Shown one piece after another: positions 33,393 through 43,119 of a DNA stretch of 64,000 nt. The number at the start of each line of letters is the position of its first letter. Position 1 is the first letter of the stretch. The position numbers and the translations under genes were made by a program. Source of the stretch: an uncultured Rhodoferax sp. (GTDB taxonomy: Bacteria > Pseudomonadota > Gammaproteobacteria > Burkholderiales > Burkholderiaceae_C); assembly GCF_946221635.1 (NCBI RefSeq), contig NZ_CAMIHB010000021.1, positions 1 to 64,000 on the forward strand, read 5' to 3'. The notes under the pieces are model-generated. The model made no database searches and had not been told where the DNA came from. It was given only the letters and a program-made list of their open reading frames with translations.

Positions 33393-34166
33393 TCAGTGCG
33401 CGAAGAGGGCGAACAGTTCGCCCTTGAAATGAATGCCGAGGCGGGCAAACGCCCGGTTGCGGTAGGTCTTGACCGTGGGCAGGCGCAGCCCCAGATCCAT
33501 GGCAATGCCTTCTTGTGTCATGCCGGTGAGCAGGCGGGCGCAGACATCGACTTCCCGCGCGCTCAGGCCATGCCCGCACGCCTGCAGACGCTCGGACCAG
33601 TAAGCGGCGTGACGTAGCCGACTTGCGGGTCGGGGGGCACTCAGCTCAATCTGTTTTTGTGCCAGGGTGAGCAGGGCCGGGGCCAGCGACTCCAGATCCG
33701 CCAGATGGGCATCGCGGAAGGGGCGCTGGTGTGCATGGCGGTAGAAGTTGATGGCAAACACGCCTTCCTGTCGGTGCTGCACCACCGAGACCCGTTCTGC
33801 CACACCATGGGCCTCGTAGACACGGGCACGGTGCAAGGGCGGCACTTCGCTGGCTGTGATGTGGCACAGCACCAATTCGCCCGCGTGTTGGGACGTGCCA
33901 GTCAACGTACGGTCCTGCAAGTACGGGCCCGACAGATAGGCCTGCCAGCAGTCGCGTGTGGTATCGGGCACACCGTGGCTGGAGGACATGAACAGCGTGG
34001 GGATGCAATGCACACCAGTTTGGTAGACGGCGTAGGAGGCAGCAGGGACCACCGCCTGCAGATGCCCCAAGACCTGGGATTCAAATGACCGTTGTCCGAT
34101 CAGCGGAATCAGCTGGGGCAGCAAGCGTGTGCTGAGGCTGCCTGCGGTGGGTATCCATTGGCGCAT
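33393..34166 (-). CDS. LuxR-family transcriptional regulator
   Basis: A 257-residue regulator with a C-terminal LuxR helix-turn-helix: LSAREVDVCARLLTGMTQEG then LRLPTVKTYRNRAFARLGI. The N-terminal 180 residues have no recognised autoinducer domain signature but look like a PAS/GAF-type sensory module. It is divergent from the DUF3237 gene (85 bases between), which is a probable target, and converges with phoD. The signal is unknown. Confidence 0.88.
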   Translation of the reverse strand: MRQWIPTAGSLSTRLLPQLIPLIGQRSFESQVLGHLQAVVPAASYAVYQTGVHCIPTLFMSSSHGVPDTTRDCWQAYLSGPYLQDRTLTGTSQHAGELVLCHITASEVPPLHRARVYEAHGVAERVSVVQHRQEGVFAINFYRHAHQRPFRDAHLADLESLAPALLTLAQKQIELSAPRPASRLRHAAYWSERLQACGHGLSAREVDVCARLLTGMTQEGIAMDLGLRLPTVKTYRNRAFARLGIHFKGELFALFAH

Positions 34167-34251
34167 GGTGCGGAAAACGGCAGGGGCTGTAGTGATCCTG
34201 TCATCCTATGGGAGGACAGACACGCCGCATCCTTGGGAATACCCTTGGTCC

Positions 34252-34719
34252 ATGCACGATCTGCCCCCGCCCCAGCTTCAATTCTTCGCGGACCTCTCCA
34301 TCCAGGTCGACAAGCCCCAGGACGTGGGCCCGACGCTGGGTGGCGTGCGTCGCCTGATTCCCATCCTGGGGGGCGAGGTCCGTGGGCGAGACTGGACGGC
34401 ACGCGTGTTGCCGGGGGGGGCGGATTTTCAGCTCATCCTCAGCCCGCGGGTCAGTGAGCTCGATGCGCGTTACGTGCTGGAGACCGATGCCGGCGATCTC
34501 ATCTACGTGCACAACCGCGCGGTGCGTACGGCACCTGCCGAGGTGATGACACGGCTGCTGCGTGGAGAGGCGGTAGACCCCCAGTCGGTGTACTTCCGTT
34601 GCTCCCCGCGCTTTGAAACTGCGGCTGCCGGTTTGTCCTGGATTGCAGAACGTATGTTTCTCGGGACCGGTGAACGGCATCCGGACCGCGTGGCCATGCG
34701 GTTTTTTGAAGTGGCCTGA
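34252..34719 (+). CDS. DUF3237 domain protein
   Basis: A 155-residue single-domain DUF3237 (UPF0311) protein of unknown biochemical role. LGGVRRLIPILGGEVRGRDW and the central YVLETDAGDLIYVHNRAVR are family features. It lies just upstream of a Bug-type solute receptor, a pairing often found in aromatic or organic acid catabolic regions of Burkholderiales. ATG at 34252 is used; upstream in-frame TTG/GTG codons are not supported by homology. Confidence 0.87.
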   Translation: MHDLPPPQLQFFADLSIQVDKPQDVGPTLGGVRRLIPILGGEVRGRDWTARVLPGGADFQLILSPRVSELDARYVLETDAGDLIYVHNRAVRTAPAEVMTRLLRGEAVDPQSVYFRCSPRFETAAAGLSWIAERMFLGTGERHPDRVAMRFFEVA

Positions 34720-34762
34720 GCTGCGGTCGTTCCTTTTTCATAACAACCCTTGGAGACACACC

Positions 34763-35770
34763 ATGAACCACCCCACCCCTAAGCCCTTTGTGGCGCGTCG
34801 CCGCGCCTGCTCTTGGGGCCTTGCCTTGCTGGCGTTTGGCCTGAGTTCGGCAACCTGGGCGCAAGGCACATTTCCCAATCGCCCGGTACGCCTGATAGTG
34901 GGTTTTCCCGCAGGCACCGGGCCCGACATCGTGGCGCGCATCCTGGCCCAGAAGCTCTCGGAGAGCTGGGGCAACATGGGGGTGACAGTGGACAACAAGC
35001 CGGGGGCGGGCGGTCTGATTGCCGCCAGTGAAGCCGCGCGTGCGATCCCGGATGGCTACACCCTCATGCTCGGGGAAACCGGTCAGCTCAGCATTGCACC
35101 CAAGAGCTACAGCAAATTGCCCTATGACCCGGTCAAGGACTTTGCACCGGTCAGCCAGGTGGTGAGTTCCGACTTCGTGCTGCTGGTCAACCCGCAGAAA
35201 GTCCCGGCCAGGAATGTGAAGGAACTGGTGGGCTGGACCCAACAGAACAAGGGCCTGTTCATGGCCACGTTTGGCGCGGGCACCCCGGGCCACTTTGGCG
35301 CCTACATGTTTGGCGATGCCGTGAAGGTCAAACCCGAGGTGGTGCACTACCGCACCACGGCAGATGCCTTGGGCGGCATCTTCAGCGGGGATGTACAGGG
35401 CGTGTTTGCCAGCGTGGCGCTGGCGGCTCCCAACGTCAAGTCGGGCAAACTGCTGGCGCTGGGTACGACCGGTGCGAGCCGCAGCCCCGCTTTACCCGAG
35501 GTACCCACCATCAAGGAACAGGGGTACAGCCAACTGGAATTCACGTCCTGGTTCGGGGTGGTGGCGCCCAGCAAAGTACCTGGGGACATTCTGGCCAAAC
35601 TCAGCGAGGACATCCAGAAAGTGCTGCGCACGCCGGAAACCAAGGCGAAATTTGAAGAGGCCGGCTTCCGTGTGACAGGCACCAGCCGCGACGAGTTCGC
35701 CCGCATCATCGCTGCAGATACTGTGACGTGGGGGCAGGCCGTCACCGCAACGGGGTTCAAGGCCGATTGA
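34763..35770 (+). CDS. Bug-family tripartite tricarboxylate transporter receptor
   Basis: A 335-residue extracytoplasmic receptor of the TctC/Bug family, very numerous in Burkholderiales. It has a signal peptide (RACSWGLALLAFGLSSATWA, cleavage near AQG), the Bug start FPNRPVRLIVGFPAGTGPDI and NKPGAGGLIAASEAARA. A GGAG site precedes ATG 34763. No TctA/TctB membrane genes are nearby, so it is an orphan receptor. Ligands of the family are carboxylates and aromatic acids; here it is unknown. Confidence 0.93.
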   Translation: MNHPTPKPFVARRRACSWGLALLAFGLSSATWAQGTFPNRPVRLIVGFPAGTGPDIVARILAQKLSESWGNMGVTVDNKPGAGGLIAASEAARAIPDGYTLMLGETGQLSIAPKSYSKLPYDPVKDFAPVSQVVSSDFVLLVNPQKVPARNVKELVGWTQQNKGLFMATFGAGTPGHFGAYMFGDAVKVKPEVVHYRTTADALGGIFSGDVQGVFASVALAAPNVKSGKLLALGTTGASRSPALPEVPTIKEQGYSQLEFTSWFGVVAPSKVPGDILAKLSEDIQKVLRTPETKAKFEEAGFRVTGTSRDEFARIIAADTVTWGQAVTATGFKAD

Positions 35771-35779
35771 GGCGCGGGC

Positions 35780-36502
35780 TCAGGGGCGAGTCAAGATTTC
35801 CAGCAGGCGGTCCAGCCCGCCGCTGTTGATGGCCACCTGGGCCTGGGCGCGCACGGCGGGTTTGGCGTGGTAGGCCACCGACAGACCGGCGGCGCCCATC
35901 ATGGGCAGGTCGTTGGCGCCATCGCCCATGGCGATGCACTGTGCGGGCTCAATGCCCAGCAGCGAGGCCACTTCGAGCAGCGTGCGGCGCTTCTCGGCGC
36001 CATCGCAGATCTCGCCCCAGCTTTGCTGCACCAGCCCACCGGTCAGCGTTCCGCAACTGGGGCCCGAGGCGATTTCCAGCACATTGGAGCGGGTGTAGTC
36101 GATGCCCAGCAGGGCGCGCACGTGCTCGGCAAAGTAGGTAAAACCGCCGCTGACCAGCAGTACCTTGAGTCCGACCTGCTTGCAGGCCGCCACCAGCTCG
36201 GCAGCACCCGGGTTCAGGCGCAGGCGTTCGCGTTTGACGGCCTCCAGGTCCGCCACGGTGACACCCTTGAGCAGGGCGACGCGGCGGCGCAGGCTGTCCT
36301 TGAAGTCGGTGATTTCCCCGCGCATGGCCGCCTCGGTGATGGCAGCCACCTCTGCCTTGCGCCCCACGGCGTCGGCAATCTCGTCGATGCACTCGATGTT
36401 GATGAGCGTGGAGTCCATGTCGAAGGCGATGAGCTTGTAGTCGCTCAGGCGCAGCGCAGAGGGCAGGTTCTGGACAACGAGGCCGGGGGAGATTTCTTGC
36501 AT
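35780..36502 (-). CDS. serB: Phosphoserine phosphatase
   Basis: HAD-family enzyme for the last step of serine synthesis, 240 residues. Motif I is FDMDSTL with D28 and D30, motif II SGGFTYF, and motif III MGDGANDLPMMG; CIDEIADAVGRK gives the cap. Its length lacks the N-terminal ACT-like extension of the E. coli enzyme, which is normal in this group. A dispersed repeat (36517-36577) sits just upstream of its start. Confidence 0.96.
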   Translation of the reverse strand: MQEISPGLVVQNLPSALRLSDYKLIAFDMDSTLINIECIDEIADAVGRKAEVAAITEAAMRGEITDFKDSLRRRVALLKGVTVADLEAVKRERLRLNPGAAELVAACKQVGLKVLLVSGGFTYFAEHVRALLGIDYTRSNVLEIASGPSCGTLTGGLVQQSWGEICDGAEKRRTLLEVASLLGIEPAQCIAMGDGANDLPMMGAAGLSVAYHAKPAVRAQAQVAINSGGLDRLLEILTRP

Positions 36503-36516
36503 GGTGAGGCAGGGGT

Positions 36517-36577
36517 GCTATGAATTTGCTAGCTGCTTGCGCATATTCCACGGGGGCTGGAGGCCAAATTTGGCAAA
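36517..36577 (-). repeat. Dispersed ~60-bp repeat upstream of serB
   Basis: GCTATGAATTTGCTAGCTGC, then TTGCGCATATTCCACGGGGG, then CTGGAGGCCAAATTTGGC. It has the same core as the copy at 54262-54328 (CGCACATTCCACGGGGGCTA-GAGGCCAAA) and is the reverse orientation of the copies in cbiB and cobS. It is intergenic, between serB and the PH-domain gene on the same strand. Confidence 0.85.
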
Positions 36578-36638
36578 AACCCAGCCAGAATGAAGCGAGC
36601 CAGGCATTGTACCCACCGGGCCGTGCGCGCCCTGGGGG

Positions 36639-37121
36639 TCAGTGCAGCGCGTTGGCGCGGACCAGTGCCTCGTGGCGGGCGTTGATGGCCATCACGACCT
36701 TGTCGCCCCGGTTCCAGTGGTCCAGGAAGACTTCGCTGTCCTTGGTGAAGCGGTGACCGATACGGATGGAATAGGACTTGAACATCCAGCTGAACAGGGA
36801 CGTGTAGAACACCGCCTCGTCCAGGTCGCGCCACTTCACACCGCTGGTACCCTTGGTCCAGGGCAGGATGCCGGAAGAGCGCCAGACGCCAACGTCGTCC
36901 ATGTAGAGGCGGTGGCTTTTGATCGAGAGGTAATTCAAGAAAATGACGAGCGTGCATAGCGTAAGAACAATCAGCCCGGCAAGAATGTTGCCAACGAAAG
37001 CGACAACTGACACGGCCAGCAGAATGATGGCGAATATTCCTGTCCAGATGTAGGCTGTCCAGGACTTGCCGCCCAGTTCATGCACATCGCGGGCCGTGAC
37101 GTTGGTGTTTTCTTGATCCAT
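36639..37121 (-). CDS. Bacterial PH-domain membrane protein
   Basis: A 160-residue protein with two adjacent membrane helices (about residues 25-65; FAIILLAVSVVAFVGNILAG and the next segment) followed by a bacterial PH domain (IKSHRLYMDDVGVWRSSGIL, VKWRDLDEAVF). It is a small envelope protein of unknown function. It is followed by the serB region and preceded 68 bases upstream by the mfd stop, on the same strand. Confidence 0.8.
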   Translation of the reverse strand: MDQENTNVTARDVHELGGKSWTAYIWTGIFAIILLAVSVVAFVGNILAGLIVLTLCTLVIFLNYLSIKSHRLYMDDVGVWRSSGILPWTKGTSGVKWRDLDEAVFYTSLFSWMFKSYSIRIGHRFTKDSEVFLDHWNRGDKVVMAINARHEALVRANALH

Positions 37122-37189
37122 GGGCTCCCCCTAAAAAGTTGTGCCGAAACTGTAGCCGGAAAAATGGCGGATTCCGTGACTGGCCGCCT

Positions 37190-40100
37190 CTAGGCGCCGG
37201 ATTTTGCGGCGACCGGCGTGCCCAGGCTGCGCAGCACGTCCCGCACCATCTGCACCCGCGCCTTCACCTCAGGCAGCTCACGTTCGATGCGCAGCTTCTC
37301 GTTGCCCACCAGCTTGATGTGCCGGTTCTTCTGGATCAGCGCGATCACGCCCATGGGATCAATGGGCGCGTCCTTCTTGAACGTAATGGTGATGACGCCG
37401 GGCGCGGCGTCCACCTTCACTACGCCGTAGGGCTTGGCGATCACGCGCAGGCGGTGCACATCGATCAGCGTCTGGGTCTGGGCCGGCAGCTTGCCAAAGC
37501 GGTCCACGATTTCTTCCAGCAGCGCGTCCACCTGGTCGGTGGTCTTGGCGGTGGCCAGCTTCTTGTAGAAAGACAGGCGCAGGTGCACATCGCCGCAGTA
37601 GTCGTCGGGCAGCAGGGCTGGGGCGTGCAGGTTGATTTCGGTGGTGACGTTGAGGGGTTGAAGCAGGTCGGGCTCCTGGCCGTTCTTGAGGCAGCGCACC
37701 GCTTCGCTCAGCATCTCGTTGTACAGCTGGAAGCCGACTTCCAGCATATTGCCGCTCTGGTTCTCGCCCAGCACCTCGCCAGCGCCACGGATTTCCAGGT
37801 CGTGCATGGCCAGGTAGAAGCCGCTGCCCAGTTCTTCCATGCTCTGGATCGCGTCCAGGCGCTGCTGGGCCTGTTTGGTCAGGCCCTCGATGTCGGGCAC
37901 CATGAGGTAGGCATAGGCTTGGTGGTGGCTGCGGCCTACACGGCCACGCAGCTGGTGCAGCTGGGCCAGGCCAAACTTGTCGGCACGGCTCATCACGATG
38001 GTGTTGGCGCTGGGCACGTCGATACCTGTCTCGATGATGGTGGAGCACAGCAGCAGGTTGAAGCGTTGGGCCACGAAGTCGCGCATCACAGCTTCGAGCT
38101 GGCGCTCAGGCATCTGGCCGTGGGCCACGGCAATGCGCGCCTCGGGCAACAGTTCTTCGAGCTTTTGGCGCCGGTTCTCGATGGTCTCCACCTCGTTGTG
38201 CAGGAAATAGACCTGCCCGCCGCGCTTCAACTCGCGCAGCACGGCCTCGCGGATCACGCCGTTGCCCTCGGTGCGCACAAAGGTCTTGATGGCCAGTCGC
38301 CGCTGCGGGGCGGTGGCGATGACGCTGAGGTCACGCAGGCCTTCCAGCGCCATGCCCAGCGTACGCGGGATGGGCGTGGCGGTGAGCGTGAGCACGTCCA
38401 CCTCGGCGCGCAGGGCCTTCATCTGCTCCTTGTGGCGCACGCCAAAACGGTGCTCCTCGTCGATGATGAGCAGGCCCAGGTTCTTGAACTGGGTGGCCTC
38501 GGACAGCAGCTTGTGGGTGCCCACGACGATGTCCACCGTGCCATCGGCCACGCCTTTGAGTGCGGCAGTGATTTCCTTGGCCGAACGGAAGCGGCTCATC
38601 TCCGCCACCTTGACCGGCCATTTGCTGAAGCGGTCCACCAGGGTCTGGTAGTGCTGCTCGGCCAGCAGCGTGGTGGGGGCCAAAAAAGCCACCTGCTTGC
38701 CACCGGTTACCGCCACGAAGGCCGCGCGCAAGGCGACTTCGGTCTTGCCAAAGCCCACGTCGCCGCAAACCAGACGGTCCATGGGACGCGGCGAAATCAT
38801 GTCCTGGATGACGCAGTGGATGGCCGCTTTCTGGTCGGCGGTTTCTTCGAAGCCGAAGTCGTTGGCGAATTGCTCGTAGTCGCCCGGGCTGTAGCGGAAG
38901 GCATGGCCCTCGCGGGCGGCGCGGCGCGCATAGATATTGAGCAGTTCGGCCGCGGCATCGCGCACCTGTTCGGCGGCCTTGCGTTTGGCTTTTTCCCATT
39001 GCCCGCTGCCCAGGCGGTGCAGCGGCGCCTCGTCAGCGCTGACGCCGGTATAGCGGCTGATGAGCTGCAGCTGGCTCACCGGCACATAGAGCGTGGCCTG
39101 GTCGGCGTATTCCAGGTGCAGGAACTCCTGCAGTTCGGGCTCGCCCGCGGCGTTCTTGTTGCCCATGTCCATGTGCATCAGACCGCGGTAGCGCCCGATG
39201 CCATGGGCGCTGTGCACCACCGGGTCGCCTACATTGAGCTCCGACAGGTCCTTGATCAGCGCTTCCACGTCGCTGACCTGCTCCTGCTTCTTGCGCCGGC
39301 GGGTGGTGGGGCCGGAGGCAAACAGTTCGGTCTCGGTGACCAAATCAATACCGGTTTCCAGCCAGCTGAAGCCCACCGTCAGGGCCGAGGTGGCAATGCC
39401 GAACTTCTCGTCACTGGCGAGAAATTCCTGCAGCGAATCAAAGGCCGGGGGCTGGATGCCGCTGGCGCGCACAAAGTCCAGCAGGCTTTCGCGCCGGCCA
39501 TCGCTTTCGGCCAGCACCAGGATGCGGTGCTGCGTGTTGCGGGCATGGGTTTTCAATCGCGCCAGCGGGTCTTCGGTGCCGCGTTCGGCAGACAGCGGGG
39601 GCAGGCCCGTCCATTCCACAAACTCGCTGCCGTCACCCTGGGCCCGTATGGCCAGTTGGGCATGCGCATTGGCCGTGGCAAAGAACTGCTCGGTGCCCAG
39701 GAACAGGGCCTCAGGCGGCAAGGCCGGGCGGTCCGGGTCGCCCTGCACCAGGCGGTAGCGGTCCTTGGTGTCCTGCCAGAAGCGCTGGAAGGCGGGTTCC
39801 AGGTCGCCATGCAGCACCACGGTGGCGTCCGCACCTACGTAGTCGAACACGGTGGCGGTTTCTTCAAAGAACAACGGCAGGTAGTACTCGATACCGGCCG
39901 TGGCCACGCCGTTGCCGATGTCCTTGTAGATGCGGCTCTTGGTCGGGTCCCCGTCCAAGAGTTCGCGCCAGCGGCTGCGGAACTTGGCGCGGGCCGCATC
40001 GTCCATGGGGAATTCGCGGCCGGGGAGCAGGCGCACCTCGGGCACGGGGTAAAGGCTGCGCTGGCTGTCGGGGTCGAAGGTGCGGATGGAGTCGATTTCG

Positions 40101-40669
40101 TCGTCGAACAGGTCCACCCGGTAAGGCACGGGGCTGCCCATGGGGAAGAGGTCGATCAGGCCACCGCGCACCGCGTACTCGCCGGGGCTGACCACCTGCG
40201 TCACATGGCTGTAGCCCGCCAGCGTGAGCTGGCTTTTGAGACGCGCCTCGTCCAGCTTTTGCTTGACCTTGAATTCAAAGGTGTAGCCGGCCAGGAAGCT
40301 GGGCGGCGCCAGCCGGTACAGGGCGGTGGTGGCTGGCACGATGACGACATCGGCGCCGGTCTCCTTGTCGCGCTGGCTGATACGCCACAGCGTGGCCAGG
40401 CGCTCGGAAATCAGGTCCTGGTGCGGTGAGAAGGTGTCGTAGGGCAGGGTTTCCCAGTCAGGGAACAGGGCGCAGCGCAGTGCCGGCGCAAAGAAGGCGA
40501 TTTCTTCGAGCAGGCGCTGGGCATCGCTGGCGTTGGCCGTGACCACGGTCATGGGCCGGCCGGCAGCCTTTTCGCGCTCGCCCAGTCGGGCCAGCAGCAG
40601 GGCGTCGGCGGAGCCGGCGGGGCGGGGCAGGGTGAAGCGTTTGCCGCTGGTGAGCTTGGGTAAGTCCAT
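37190..40669 (-). CDS. mfd: Transcription-repair coupling factor Mfd
   Basis: Large SF2 translocase that removes stalled RNA polymerase and recruits UvrA, 1159 residues. The UvrB-like N-terminal module, the RNAP-interaction domain (DPVVHSAHGIGRYRGL), helicase motifs (DRLVCGDVGFGKTEVALRAA, LLIIDEEHRFGVRHKE, TLTATPIPRTLGMAL, RGRVGRSHHQAYAYL) and a TRCF C-terminal domain are all present. ATG 40669 (MDLPKLTSGKRF) is taken rather than the TTG 12 bases upstream. A strong hairpin lies just upstream of it. Confidence 0.97.
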   Translation of the reverse strand: MDLPKLTSGKRFTLPRPAGSADALLLARLGEREKAAGRPMTVVTANASDAQRLLEEIAFFAPALRCALFPDWETLPYDTFSPHQDLISERLATLWRISQRDKETGADVVIVPATTALYRLAPPSFLAGYTFEFKVKQKLDEARLKSQLTLAGYSHVTQVVSPGEYAVRGGLIDLFPMGSPVPYRVDLFDDEIDSIRTFDPDSQRSLYPVPEVRLLPGREFPMDDAARAKFRSRWRELLDGDPTKSRIYKDIGNGVATAGIEYYLPLFFEETATVFDYVGADATVVLHGDLEPAFQRFWQDTKDRYRLVQGDPDRPALPPEALFLGTEQFFATANAHAQLAIRAQGDGSEFVEWTGLPPLSAERGTEDPLARLKTHARNTQHRILVLAESDGRRESLLDFVRASGIQPPAFDSLQEFLASDEKFGIATSALTVGFSWLETGIDLVTETELFASGPTTRRRKKQEQVSDVEALIKDLSELNVGDPVVHSAHGIGRYRGLMHMDMGNKNAAGEPELQEFLHLEYADQATLYVPVSQLQLISRYTGVSADEAPLHRLGSGQWEKAKRKAAEQVRDAAAELLNIYARRAAREGHAFRYSPGDYEQFANDFGFEETADQKAAIHCVIQDMISPRPMDRLVCGDVGFGKTEVALRAAFVAVTGGKQVAFLAPTTLLAEQHYQTLVDRFSKWPVKVAEMSRFRSAKEITAALKGVADGTVDIVVGTHKLLSEATQFKNLGLLIIDEEHRFGVRHKEQMKALRAEVDVLTLTATPIPRTLGMALEGLRDLSVIATAPQRRLAIKTFVRTEGNGVIREAVLRELKRGGQVYFLHNEVETIENRRQKLEELLPEARIAVAHGQMPERQLEAVMRDFVAQRFNLLLCSTIIETGIDVPSANTIVMSRADKFGLAQLHQLRGRVGRSHHQAYAYLMVPDIEGLTKQAQQRLDAIQSMEELGSGFYLAMHDLEIRGAGEVLGENQSGNMLEVGFQLYNEMLSEAVRCLKNGQEPDLLQPLNVTTEINLHAPALLPDDYCGDVHLRLSFYKKLATAKTTDQVDALLEEIVDRFGKLPAQTQTLIDVHRLRVIAKPYGVVKVDAAPGVITITFKKDAPIDPMGVIALIQKNRHIKLVGNEKLRIERELPEVKARVQMVRDVLRSLGTPVAAKSGA

Positions 40670-40700
40670 AGGGGGTATCAAGGGCGGCCAGAAATGCAGA

Positions 40701-40731
40701 ACACCCCCAAACAGGCATCTGTGGGGGGTGT
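40701..40731 (-). terminator. Hairpin between the MHYT-GGDEF-EAL gene and mfd
   Basis: ACACCCCC (40701-40708) pairs with GGGGGTGT (40724-40731), and inside it ACAG (40711-40714) pairs with CTGT (40719-40722) around a GCAT loop. On the minus strand this lies 23 bases after the upstream gene's stop and 32 bases before mfd. The T-run after it is poor, so it is either a weak terminator or a structured leader of mfd. Confidence 0.6.
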
Positions 40732-40753
40732 GAACGTGTGGGCTGGCGGTATT

Positions 40754-42928
40754 TTAAGTGTCTCGCCCGGGGCCCTGGCCCAGGACGGAGGGCGAAAAGC
40801 GGGCCCCGTCCTGGCCTTCCAGATCGTGCGCCAGTTCCAGCAGGGCATGGGATGGCATGGGACGGGCAAAAAGGTAACCCTGCATCTCGTCGCACCCCAG
40901 CTCCAGCAGGATGTCGCGCTGGGCCGGCGTTTCCACGCCTTCGGCCACCACCTTGAGCCCCAGGGCATGGGCCAGCTTGATGACGGCGTCCACGATGGCC
41001 CGGGCGTCGACACTGTCGTCAATGTCCAGAATGAAGCTGCGGTCGATCTTGAGTTGCTTGGCGGGCAACTGGCGCAGGTAGCTGAGGCTGGAATAGCCGG
41101 TGCCGAAATCGTCAATGGACAGCAGCACGCCCAGGTGGCTGATGGTGTCGAAGGCACTTTGCGTGGCGCGGATGTCTTCCATGGCCACCGATTCGGTAAT
41201 TTCGCAGACCAGGCGTTCCGCCGGGATTTGATGCCGGGCCAGGGCCGTGGCGATGCGCTCGCCAATGTTGTCCTGACGCAGCTGGTAAACCGACAGGTTG
41301 ATGGCCACAGAGATGTTCAGGCCCATTTCCTGCCACACATGCATCTGGCGGCAGGCTTCGTTGATGACCCAGTCGCCCAGCGCATTGATCAAGCCGTAGC
41401 GTTCCGCAATTGGAATGAAGATGTGGGGCCCGACGGCTCCGCGCTGCGGATGCTGCCAGCGCAGCAGGGCTTCCACACCGCGGATCACGCCGCGGCGACT
41501 GTCGATCTTGGGTTGGTAATGCAGGCTCAGCTCACCGCGGGCGATGGCCTGGCTCAGGTCTGCATGCAGGCCCACCTCGCCATGGTGGCTGGCATCCATA
41601 TGGGTTTCGAACAGGGCGTAGTGCCGTCCGCCCAGGCGTTTGGCGGCGTACATGGCGGCATCGGCGTGCACCAGCAGCTTTTCGCTCTGGGCGTGGTCGG
41701 GGCACAGGGCGATGCCGATGGACGCCCCCAGTTGGACCGAGCGTTGGCCAATGTTGAATTGGGTCTCGAACAGGGCAAGAATGCGTTGCGCCAGTGTTAC
41801 CGCGTCAGCGGGGTTGGCCAGGTCTTCCAGCAACAGCACAAACTCGTCGCCACCCAGGCGCGCCACGGTGTCGGCCTCGCGTGCGCACTGGGTCAGGCGC
41901 TGGGCCACTTCTTTGAGCACCAGGTCGCCAGTGGCGTGGCCGAAGGTGTCATTGATGGGCTTGAAGCCGTCCAGGTCGATGAACAGCACGGCGATGCGCG
42001 GTTGGCCACGGCTGCCGGGCGGTTTCTCCTGGCGCTCGAAGCGGCTCAGGGCGTGGCGCAAGCGGTCTTCCAGCAACAGGCGGTTCGACAGGCCGGTGAG
42101 GGCATCGGTAAATGCATGCTGCTGCAGCTCCTCATTGGCCTTCTGCAGTTCCTGGTTGGCGGACTGCAGTTTTTCCGACAGCCGGCTGGCCTTGCCCTGC
42201 AGGCGCGCATCCAGGATGGCGGTGATCATGGTCATGCTCAGCAGCAGCACTGTTCCCAGCAGGACAAACAGTCCCAGGTCACGACCGGCCAACGCGTCTG
42301 CGCTGAGGCAAACGGCATTGGCCGGGAACTGCGCCGCTGCCATGCCGGTGTAATGCATGCCGGTGATGGCAATGCCCATGACGATGGCCGCCACCAGCTG
42401 GTAGGCCCAGAGCTGCTGGCGTTTGACCCGGCGCAGCCAGAAGAAGATAAGCAAGGCCACGGCCGAGGCCGCCACGGCGATCAGGGCCGAGGCCAGTACC
42501 AGCCACCAGTTCCAGACAATGCCGGGCGCCATGTCCAGCGCCGCCATGCCGGTGTAGTGCATGGCACAGATGCCGGCCCCCATGAGCAGGGCGCTGACGA
42601 TGAGCCGTTGGCGGCTGAGTTCGCCCTGGTTGGCCGCCCGCAGGGCGATGGCGGACACCACGACGGCAGCCACCCAGGACAGAAAGGTTTGTAGCCCGCG
42701 GTAACCCAGCTCGATGGGCAGGGAGAAGGCAAACATGCCCACAAAGTGCATGGACCAGATGCCGGTGCCCATGCTCATTGCACCGCCCAGCCACCAGAAG
42801 TGGGCGAGCGCCTTGTCCGGGGAGCGCATGCGTTTGGCCAATTCCAGCGTCACAAACGACGCGAAACAGCCCATCAACAGCGAGAGGCCGACGGTAACGA
42901 GTTCGTATTGGGGGACAAGATAGGGCAT
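40754..42928 (-). CDS. MHYT-GGDEF-EAL c-di-GMP protein
   Basis: A 724-residue membrane protein with an N-terminal MHYT sensor (three motifs: SMHFVG, AMHYTG, GMHYTG; proposed to bind copper and sense O2, CO or NO), seven or so helices, a short coiled coil, a GGDEF domain with intact LGGDEF and I-site READ, and an EAL domain with EALLRW, NLSVYQ, CEITES, DDFGTGYSS and LKIDRSF all kept. Both cyclase and phosphodiesterase activities are therefore possible. It is divergent from ispD, with 191 bases between. Confidence 0.95.
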   Translation of the reverse strand: MPYLVPQYELVTVGLSLLMGCFASFVTLELAKRMRSPDKALAHFWWLGGAMSMGTGIWSMHFVGMFAFSLPIELGYRGLQTFLSWVAAVVVSAIALRAANQGELSRQRLIVSALLMGAGICAMHYTGMAALDMAPGIVWNWWLVLASALIAVAASAVALLIFFWLRRVKRQQLWAYQLVAAIVMGIAITGMHYTGMAAAQFPANAVCLSADALAGRDLGLFVLLGTVLLLSMTMITAILDARLQGKASRLSEKLQSANQELQKANEELQQHAFTDALTGLSNRLLLEDRLRHALSRFERQEKPPGSRGQPRIAVLFIDLDGFKPINDTFGHATGDLVLKEVAQRLTQCAREADTVARLGGDEFVLLLEDLANPADAVTLAQRILALFETQFNIGQRSVQLGASIGIALCPDHAQSEKLLVHADAAMYAAKRLGGRHYALFETHMDASHHGEVGLHADLSQAIARGELSLHYQPKIDSRRGVIRGVEALLRWQHPQRGAVGPHIFIPIAERYGLINALGDWVINEACRQMHVWQEMGLNISVAINLSVYQLRQDNIGERIATALARHQIPAERLVCEITESVAMEDIRATQSAFDTISHLGVLLSIDDFGTGYSSLSYLRQLPAKQLKIDRSFILDIDDSVDARAIVDAVIKLAHALGLKVVAEGVETPAQRDILLELGCDEMQGYLFARPMPSHALLELAHDLEGQDGARFSPSVLGQGPGRDT

Positions 42929-43119
42929 GGGCTCAGTTGCTATGATGCATCGCTGCTATGGTTGCGTCCATCGTTTACCTGTGGTGGTAAATCTCTGCCC
43001 TGCGTAGGAATGGGAAAATTCTGCCACAGCTGCCCTGGAACATTGTCGTCCTGTTTTTTTGAGCGCATGGTGTTTTCCCTCTCTCTCCTCTGCGGCTCGC
43101 ACCGGGGCTTCCATTAACC

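Noticed and set aside
37139..40429. Plus-strand open frame of 1096 codons opposite mfd
   Set aside because: It is exactly antisense to mfd, rich in His, Val, Gln and Ala as expected for a mirror frame in GC-rich DNA, and has no domain signature.
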